DNA of 64,000 nucleotides from Aplysia californica (taxonomy: Eukaryota; Mollusca; Gastropoda; Aplysiida; Aplysiidae). The notes beneath the pieces were generated by a model that did not search any database, had not been told where the DNA came from, and was given only the letters and a program-made list of their open reading frames with translations. Below, piece after piece: positions 49,601 to 59,700 of the stretch (positions within the stretch are counted from its first letter, which is position 1; each line of letters begins with the position of its first letter). The stretch covers positions 2,821,421 through 2,885,420 of the forward strand of contig NW_004797271.1 in the NCBI RefSeq assembly GCF_000002075.1, in the 5' to 3' direction. Both the position numbers and the translations under genes were made by a program.

Positions 49601-50710
49601 TGGCCACGGAACGTCTGAGACTCCGCAAGAACTTTGAGCCAGAGGCAGCTACCAAGATCCTTAATGTTATTGAAGAAAGAGAGGTCAGCATCATAGGTTT
49701 TAGATCTTCCTTTTTCCCAACTTTTTACAGTTGTTATTTAATCTGTAACTATAAACCTTAAATGAATGCACTGTTGAAAAGATATTTTCTTAAATAAGAA
49801 TTAGTATGGAATTTACAACAGAGAATGGATAATATCAAGAACAGGAATGTTGAAAGTCATAATCTGTGCAGTAAACTTTCATAGTGACTTTTAGGAAGGA
49901 ATAAGGTTTGTAACAGTCGCACAAAGCAAATAAAAGATATGTTGGGACAATGTGTCTTCATGGTTTTTGGAATGCTAAAGATAGAATTGTTTGTCTCCAG
50001 ATGACACAACATGAACTGAAGTGCTCCTCTGATGAAATTGTCAGCCGAGATGAACTAAGGAAAAAACTCGGGCAGCTTGTCTACCTCACAAATTTGGCCT
50101 CTCAGGTACATTTTTTCTTTGTCTAATTCTCTGCTGTGTGTGTGTTGGGGGGGGGGGGGGACAATACTTCCCTATCTTAACATCATGTTGATGCTGTAAT
50201 GTTACATGTTATAGTAAGATGAAACAGTCTTTTCTTTGTTGGTTCAGAAGTTGTATCAAATCTACAACTGTCAATGGAAAGCAAGTAGGCCTACCTTTTT
50301 GTTGCTTCGCTCTGGTGGTCTCTTTTCCCCCCCAGCCCCAATTGTCCAGTGTCATGTTGCTGAGTTTCTTTATTTTTGTGATGAGCTAGGAACAGACTCC
50401 TTTTTTCCCCGGACATGTTGATTTGGAAATTGCTTGTAATTGTGTTTTTCTTTATTTTCCATAGAATGAGGCAGGCAAAGACCACAACATTGACGGTTGC
50501 CCTATTTGCCAGTGTGAGCTGGGTCTGGAGGTAAGTGCTCTGAGAGACAAGTATTTTGTGTACATTAGATGAGCTGGGTTACAGTGACATGAAATATCAT
50601 GTATAAGATACCTAAATTTCAGTACAAGCTATTTATCAATACAAAGTATTCAGCCATTGTCAGGGGTGCGAAAGTAAAATAATTTTGTATATCCATTCAA
50701 TAACAATTCA

Positions 50711-50748
<38 letters not shown>

Positions 50749-53700
50749 TTTGTTCGTGCATACATCCTTGTGTGTGTGTGTGTGTGTGAGTGTTTGTTCG
50801 TGCATATATGCATGTGTGCGTGTGTGTGTGTGTGGGTGTGTGTGTGTGTGTTTATGTGGAATGCCTGCTGCAGCAAATTTTTCTTTGTGTAGATCAACAA
50901 TGAAATGTCGCTTATCTTACCTTATTTCAAGGAATGGCCTAGATGTTTGACTTGGATAGCAAACAGCATGATTATTAGAAAGAAATTGGATGTGTTAAGA
51001 GTACCTATCAAAGCCCATCAAATTCTAAACACGTATAATGTTTTGTCAGTTGTTTCTGTATTAACCGATGTTCCTCTCACATTTACCCCCCAGTGGAGTG
51101 TACTCATGTGCGGTCACTGTTACTGCCTCCGCTGCATCCGGGCTCTGATTGACCGCAACTTGATTGGTGGCAACATCCAGGACAAGCGACTCAAGTGTCC
51201 GGTGTGCCGCAGCTGGACACCTGTGCGGGAGATCTCGTACGTCACTACCAAAAAGACAGAGAAAGTCAATGTGAAGGTGAGATGATGTTCCCGCTGAGGG
51301 CTGGGAGCTTTTCTTTTTTTTTCAGAATATAGGAATAGATTCTCTTTATCGAGAATGGTCTGTACCTGTGTGAAATTTTGGGTGGCCTATTATTATTATC
51401 TCACAACAAACAAAACTATGATGATGGTGACTTGTATTTGAATTCCTGCAAGAATGCTTGTACACACAGACTTCTTTAATGGTACTTTTTTAACCTTCTC
51501 AGACTGTACTTCTGACATTCTTTCCCTATTTTGATTTTCTGATCTTACCATGTCTTGCACCTGCTTTACTTGTCATTTTGCCATAGCATAAAAAGTGCAG
51601 GTCTTCTGAAGTCGGTTTGCAGAGAAGTGCAGAAGTGCAAACAGTGTCTGATATGTGGTTTTGATTTGAGTCTGTTACTTTTATCACATCGTGTCATGGC
51701 GTGAAATAAATCTCTCTATTACTACAATTTGCTCACCTCAGGATCACCTCTCTTGCCTGGATTGTTTTGTTCCTTTTTCCAGTATCCTCTTCTGGACCAT
51801 GACTGTCAGTCCTGAACTTGGCTATTTCTACTCTAAGGGCTATATTAGTTAGTTATGCAGTCTGCCAGTCTCTAGTTCTGGTTTTGATTGCAGTATGTTT
51901 AAGAATGTGGTCCTGGGCTATGTTTTTGGATTACACATTTTGTATTCCTGCTAGCTCTCCTGTCATAGAGTTTCGTTGTAAATCTGAATTGAATCGCAGA
52001 TTATTTGTTCATTTCTCCTCTTTGTTTTACACAGGGGAGCCACTCGACAAAAGTGCAAGCGGTTATTGAGTGTCTCATAAAGATCAAGGATGCCACCCCA
52101 AATGCTAAGTCCTTGGTGTTCTCTGCGGTAAGAATGCCTGGGAGTACATAAGATATGCTGTGATAAATGTCTCCATAACATGATGGAATCAGGGGCTGGT
52201 CAATTTTTGGGGCATTTGAAGTTATTGGTATAATCTTAAACTAGTTCATTTCTCTTGCTTTTGATGAAAACAAAATGCCCATCTTACCTGAATAGAAATT
52301 GAGATATTTGCAATTGAGGGTGGTGGGGGTTGCCTGGTAGAATTAGCAAAAAAATAACTGCCAAAGTTAGCTCACTTCCAAAACTTGAGAGTCTATCGAA
52401 ACTGCAAATACGTTTTTTTTTGTACCTTTGATTAATGTTTTTCTGTAAAATCCATGCAGAAATCTGTTTTTAAACGGACGTACGAGGTGTTGAAACCCAA
52501 AGAAAGTTATATTAAAATTGTCCAACAGGCGGAAAAATGTTCGTTTCTTTCATTTCACTATTTTGACGAGCACATGATTTCACAACAATGCTACCATACA
52601 TACTTTATGTTTCTCCATTGTTTGATTGAAATTTTTTTTGTCTCCCAGATATTAATTTGTAACGCTGATTTCTAAAAGGGTCTTTTCATTTTGTCTGACC
52701 GAACGATTCTCATCAAGTTGGCACGGATATAGTCACACATTAAATGTGTCACTTCATGATAATTGATTTTACATTTTATACTCTCTGAAAAATTTTTCAG
52801 TCAACATGTCATGAGTTAGCAGGTGTAGCATGATTGTTAGTATTATACAGTCTGCCTTTGACTTTCTTCGGTTGATTTACATGAAGCTGTTTAACATGAA
52901 ATACTTGTTCTGGTGAAAAGATTTCAAATACTTGTTTAAAAAAAATGTCTCTCAGTATTCTATACATTGCAGCTTCTCTTATTATAGAATCTGCTTAAAA
53001 CGAAGAAATTTTCTGGTCTCATTAGGTTCATGTTGTCAGGGTTTTATTGCAGTTTCTTTTCATGTGACAGGTAAACAGTGTTTTGAAAAGGAATGAATGG
53101 TTTCATGCCGAAAGCTTTTTCATTCATTCCCAATTTTATAATAGCGGGTTCTGCTAACGCATTTCTTGACTCCACTCTTTGTGTTCCCAGTGGGTAAGTG
53201 TTCTGGACATCCTGGCTGCCGCTCTGGCTGAGAACAACATCATGTACAAGTCCCTCCACGATCCCAACTCTTTTCAGGTCTGTTTTCTCATAAGACAAAA
53301 TTTGTTTGCGGTCAACCCAATAACGTGTTTATAAGCTGCATTTGCTATCTAAAGTATAATGTTGTTTCCATAAAAATTGTTCACTCTCTGACGAAAATTG
53401 CAATGACTTTTATGTTGTTGAGCTGGTATGGTATGATTACTGTAAGCAGTCAATTAAGGCCTTCCGCGGGTCTAGGAGGGGGGCGAAAAATCGTCCAAAT
53501 CATGAAAATATCGATATTGGAGCTATTATCATTTCTGACAGGAAAATAATCCCTCTAACGATTCCACTAGGTCTTAAATTGGAAAAATGGCTAGAAAGTG
53601 CCAAAAAAATGCTTTTGAGGAGGTGGGGGTCTGACCAAAGTTGCTTCAAAAAATGCAAAACGGGTTGAAAACCTCCATAGCAACTGGCTTTTCCACGCTT

Positions 53701-56700
53701 CCAAACCCCACAATCCGCATATCGACACAATCGGCATTTCAAGGCCCGATCGAATGTTTTATCGATACTAGGCTACGAATTACCCAGCCCGAGTAATAAG
53801 CTCCCGAAATGAACATGTATTCTTTATTTTCATTGGCTGGTTTGGGGGCGTCGGCTAAATGCGCATCGGTGATTGGTCGAGGCGTCGGTAATCGTAGCAA
53901 CTTCAATCCCATAACACCCCGCGAGGACGCGAGGCGGCGAATTTGATCGGCCATTTTTGTCTGTACTGGAGATGCTCATTCAACTGCGGTCAGCAAAACA
54001 ACGTTCTCAAAGCTATTTTTTTATATCAAGACGTGACAACATCTTTTCAGGTGAGTAAATATATGAGTCTATCCATACATTATATGATTTATTGATCAAT
54101 TCTTGAATTTTGTTGAGAATTTCTTCCCACAAGTTGATGATTATCGACAACAAAGATAATCAGAGAATGGCTTTTGTTTACATGTGGTCTTTGCTCTACC
54201 TCGCGGAATATCGAAGTCCTAATGTCAAAATACCACTTCTGATAATGATATATGCCAATGTAGATCTTAATTTTATCTGTCTAATACCTAGTTTCCCCAT
54301 TTGTGTTTCTCCTATTGCCTCAGTTTGTCCACTTCTTGTCTTGTCTCCCAGACTCGATCTTCTCTCTGCCTTTCAATTCAACAATTGTGAGTTGAGCACT
54401 TCATGTGAGTGTGTTATCGTATTTATGCATTGTTGAGTCTTGTGTGCGCTTTGCACGTAGACTAGATTAGATCTAGATCTAGAATTCCAATTAGAGATTA
54501 TACTGTGGGCTTTATTATTTCTCCATGAAATAAGGTGATGTTTGTGCTGTAGTTCGGAAGAGTGGAAATTACTATAGTATAAAAATTTAGTGGTGGGCAG
54601 GTTAGATTCTCCATCCATAGTAGATCTAGATCTAGAATCTAAATTCAGAGTGATTTCTTACTGAGAGACCACCCAAGCATTGTGATGTTAGGTATTGTAT
54701 GCAATGACTATCTTGGAATATGTATCAAGATAGGGAATTGGCATAAAGCGTTGCGGGAAGAATTCCATAACGAGCTACCACTATGAAACAGTGTAGAAGT
54801 GATGGTTAGGGGTTGGGGTACGGGTAGGGTTAGGGGTTGGGTAAGGGTTAGGTCTCTCCTGTATTGTATTTGTTGGGGTAGTCGCGCGTTATGGAAGTTG
54901 CTGAGCAACTGTATGTTGATTTTGATATTATTATACTTACGAAGATGTATTTTCTATTTCCTTCTCAGCCCATTGTCCGCTATGCCTGCCACAAAGTCTC
55001 ATTCAAGAAGTGAGAGCAAACGTGGTCGAACTTCTAAAAGCCGAAAGGAGGCTTTGAAAAAGGCACGAGCAGCAAGACAGATTGAGAAAGTTCAAGATGA
55101 GTCGAGTGCTGAGTTTCAAGTTGCGCCACCAGCTGTGTCAACATCTGGGTCTCCGCCACCTTCGTCTTCGTCTTCGTCCTCATCAGTACCTGAAGCAGCC
55201 CCGTCTCTTCCTGTACCAAGCACTCCACTCTCTGCGTCATCACGCAAGCTGGCCTATAACGCTGAAAGACACAGTGCTTCTTCTGAGTTTCTGGGCTCCA
55301 CTGTTGTTGAGCTGGCAACGCTGAGACCCTTGTTTGAGAATTTACTCTGCCCCCAGTGCACGACAGCTTCGTTGAAACTGACCTGTGATTCGAAGAAGAC
55401 ATCCGGACTAGCAGTATTCCTGGAGATTTACTGCACAACCTGTGAGCAAGCCGTCGCTATGAACTACACCTCCGGTAAGACTGACAAAGTGTTCACTGTG
55501 AATCGCCGTGTCATTGTGTCCTCGTTGGTGAATGGAAGTGGTTATGCTGGCCTGGCAAAGTTTTGTGAAGCCATGGATATGCCTACTGTCCACCACAAGA
55601 CTTACCTAAATCACCAGAAGAAAATTCATCAGCAGTCAGTGGCCAGCTCAGATAAAATTCTTTTGGATACTCGTGATGCTATCGCTAGAGCATATCCGGA
55701 GCAGGAAGGAAATGGTGTCCTGGACATTGACGTTTCCTATGATGGCAGTTGGCACACTCGGGGACACACTTCGAATTCAGGAGTCGGCTGCGTCATAGAA
55801 AACCGAACTGGCCTCGTCGTTGATTTTCAAGTGTTGAGCAAACACTGCCACAAGTGTAAGGCGGTCGGGGCACACCTGGAAGGGGAGGCGTATGAGCGAT
55901 TTTGGGCTGCTCACAAGGATGAGTGTGACCGCAATCACACTGGCTCGTCCGGCAGTATGGAGCAGAAAGCGGCTGTCATGTTGTGGCAGAGGTCAGAAGA
56001 GAGGGGCTTCCGTTACCGGAGTGTGGTCTGCGATGGAGATACCAACACGATCAAGCAGATCAATGAAGTCAAGCCATATGCCGACGTCACAGTTGAAAAG
56101 AAAGAGTGCGTGAACCACGTCGCCAAGCGCCTTGGAACGGCTCTTCGAAAGCTTGTAGAGGACAAGAAAAAGGTGAAGGTTACCCTTGGGGGGCATGGAA
56201 AGGGCAAGCTGACTCAGGCCAAGATTGGGAAGCTCCAGAAGTATTACATCAGAGCTGTTCGTTCACACAGCACTGTGGCTGAGATGAAGACGGCAATCTG
56301 GGCTTCATTTTACCATTGCTCATCGACAAACACCAAGCCACGTCACGACGATTGCCCTAAAGGTACACAATCCTGGTGTTTTTTCCAGAAGGCAAGGGCC
56401 AAGGGGTTGCCGCACCCTGACCATGACAAGCACATGTCGACGTTTATTAGTGAGTTTGTTGCGGAGCACATGATTCCTGTCTACACCCGCCTGACTGATG
56501 ACGAGCTGTTGTCCAGATGCACAGGTGGAAATACTCAGAACGCCAATGAAAGTGTTCACTCTGTCATCTGGGCGCGGTGTCCCAAGCATGTTTTCGTTGG
56601 CCGACAGAGGTTGGAAATTGCAGTGGGACTTGGAGTGGGTGAGTTCAACCAAGGCGCTCGGGCAACACACTACTTTCTCCAAGAACTTGGACTCACCATT

Positions 56701-59700
56701 GGCGTCAATACCAGAAAGTGTGGTGGCCAGAGAGACTCTATTCGGAAACGGAAGGCAGAAAAGGCTAACGAAAGTGTTGCGAAGAGAAGGAGGGACATCA
56801 GGAGAACAGCGCAACTTCGGGAGGAACAGCGGCTTATTGAAGCAGAAGGTGGAGAGCAGTACTCTGCTGGCGGTTTCTAAATTGGATTATGTTTTCAACA
56901 GTGAGTACCAAAATGCATGTAGTGTGAAGTCATTTTATGTTGCTTGTTGTTGTTTTTTTTGTTAATCTAACAGTGAATGGATGTACTCTACTAATTTGCA
57001 TGATTGGAGTATCAAATTTTCCTGTGATGTTCAATTTTTTGCATTTTTGTACTTTTTCCTCGTTTTCTCAGCTCGTGCTTTTTCTTGGGGGGTGGGTTTA
57101 CAAAGAAGGCCATTTCACAGAAACCAGTTGTCAGATTGTCTTGCAATTTGGCACACACTTTCACAAGTGCCATGGCTATGCTCTGATAACAGGATTTGAT
57201 AGTTACTTAATTTTTGTATGAGTTACATTGCTGTTTTTGGGGGGAAAAATTTGAAAAAGGTGTGAATGCTGAAACGACTAGCAGAGCACTTACTTCGACC
57301 ACCACTGTCAGAAAAATAATGAATCTACAGTAAAACCCTGTTATACATACATGCCACAGGGTATTATCCATGCACACATGCAGTTTTGTGAAGTTTCAAC
57401 AAAGGATAGTGGAGATATTATCTTCTTTGTTATGTAATGATTTTGATACCCGAGACCCCTAAATGATCCAGTAAAGAGTCAAAAAGAAAACAACTGTGGT
57501 AAAACTGTACCAAAATGTCAAAATTAACCCCTTGTTAACCTTCTATGATGCCTCAAATCCTTTAAATGCAGGTAATTAATCAAATCACTCTCAATGTAGC
57601 TTCCCCCCTTAACTTGTTCTGTTTGTTGTGTGCCAAGTTTTGTATATATAATTTATATGAAATTGTTTATCATCATTGTCCCTCCTCCCCCCCCCCCCCC
57701 CAAAAAAAAAGAAATATCTTTGTTTAATATTGCATTACATGAGTTGAAGTGAAAGGAATGTATTAATATCTTTTGTTGTTTTTTTAAAATGTAGGCTATA
57801 TCTCCAACTAAAGTGTTTTATTTATAATGATTTACAGAAGAATCTGTCGGCCTTCAAGTCTGAGGATGCGGTGCAGGTGTTGCTGCTTCCCCTGCACAGC
57901 GGTGCCAACGGGCTCAACCTGGTGGAGGCCTCCAACGTGCTGCTGGTGGAGCCCGGCCTCAGCCTGGAGGAGGAGGCGCAGGCCATCTCACGGGTCTACA
58001 GGATTGGTCAGACCAGGTGTGCTGGTGTTTCTCTTTGTTGCCTCTCTGTTCACTTGTTATCTTGTCTACCCCCCCGGGGCGGTGCCACTGACTGAAGTGT
58101 CTTTAGGCCATTCCCAAAGGGGGGACATTTCTCATTCTAATGCATAGATGTAGAATTGTAAATGGGCTGATCCAACAATGTCATGCTCATAACTCTGCCT
58201 GAACTACAACAGGGAACTGTTGCTTTTTCTTTCCTAATCCTTACTATCATCATTTTCCTCTACTTCTTTTGTATGTTTGTCACATTCTTGTGACCCGCTC
58301 TTTCCGGGGTGCCTTGATAGTCGAAGCAGACTTTTGTGCTGTTGAAGCTAGAGAGGTGAGCAGAGTAGATCTGATTCTCTGTAAGGATTTCTCTGTTGAC
58401 ATCCACCCCTTGGCGCTCATATGACCTTATGCAGTTGCGAGCACCGTAAAACCTCTACTAAAACTAACTAAACTCTTGTCTGGTCTGTTCCTCGCTGCGT
58501 TTGTGAGTGTCGGTCAAAGTGTCATGCAGTGGGTGGTTGGCAGGTACTCTGGTGTGGTTTGCTCCTTCTTTACCATCAAACGTCTGTCGTCCTTATCTCT
58601 TCTTTTTTTGTATGTTTGTGACTCTCCTGTAATACCTCTAATCTTGGACACTTATGTTATCTTATTGTGTTACAAGTGCCATAAAACTCTTACTAAAACT
58701 AAAAGTAGTGTTGTGTAGCTGTGCTGTGTCCATTATTTGTTCACCTGGGTATTGTCATCAGTCATTATCTGCTGAGAGCCAGTTTGCAGAGGGCCAACTA
58801 CCCAACCCAGTAAAAGCAGTCAGTTACAGAAACACGGACAAACACGGCTTTTTATTTTTCGATCTTGGGGGATGGAGGAGCTTCTGCATTAGCAGGAACT
58901 ATGTAAAAAAAAGTGGGAAGACATGGAATAACTTCAAGAGGGTAGCCCAGGATAGAGAAAGGTGGAAAGTGTTTATTCATGGCCCATACCCTGGTGCAGG
59001 GTGAGAAAGGCAATGATGATGAGGATTACTATCTACATTCTTGAATGAGTAGGGTGTTAATTTGTGTAATGAAGCCAAGTTTTCAAATATGGTTCGTCCG
59101 TCTTTCTTTATGAAGCCAAGGTGTGCGTTGTGGTAGATTCTCAAACTCTCAACTATAAGGTCATGGGTTTGATGTTATGTGAACTTTACAAAAATTATTT
59201 ATACTTCCGCATGGAGGGAATATGTACCCAGCTAAAATAACAGTGAAAGATCTTCTAAGTCTGTTAGTGTTTAGTACGTATAATTGGCTGCTTGCATTGT
59301 ATGCTTCCCAGGAAGCCAAGAAGGTTTCTGAGTGTTCTATGGTCTGCTGGGGTAGTAATTGTTTCAAAGTGCATAGAGAAAGCTGTATAGCGTGGATATC
59401 AATTATTATTGTTATCATCATTATTATTGTTGTCAATGCGACAGTGGCAAACTTTTCTCTTCCAAAATTGATCTCATCGTCTCAGCAGAAGCCACAAGTC
59501 ATCTTATCCTTTAATCCTTCTATTTCACTTGAGAAATATTCTGTGGATGTGCTGGTCATTGTCAGACATAGAAGGGCCAGTTGTTATTATTGTAATAAGA
59601 CGTCAATGTTTTGTAATAGTGCTTTTACTGTACTCTGATTTTGTATCACTTTTATTACAAATACCATGCTTTCTGTAGACAAGTGACTTGTTGTTCAGGT

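Larger units (their letters stand above)
53870..56890 (+). mobile_element. Autonomous Mutator-like DNA transposon (core region; ends not resolved)
   Basis: Around the transposase frame are a GC-richer leader (about 53830-53960) with two CCAAT-type sequences and a GGCCATTTTTG YY1-like site. A short leader exon follows, ending with donor CAG|GTGAGT at 54050/54051, then a 918-bp intron and the coding exon from 54969. The whole unit is on the same strand as SHPRH and lies within intron 28. I searched by eye for terminal inverted repeats and a 9-bp target duplication between 53278 and 57837 and did not find a convincing pair. The outer limits therefore remain unknown; the element may begin near 53440 and end before 57700. 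Confidence 0.65.

Noticed and set aside
54799-54981. Upstream 61-codon extension of the MULE transposase frame
   Set aside because: It reads through a MITE and an intron ending in a strong acceptor; the start at 54982 is more likely.
53278-57837. Terminal inverted repeats of the MULE
   Set aside because: Several weak partial matches (for example GGGTCTAGG against GGGTCTCGGG) were examined, but none is long enough or correctly flanked to define the ends.
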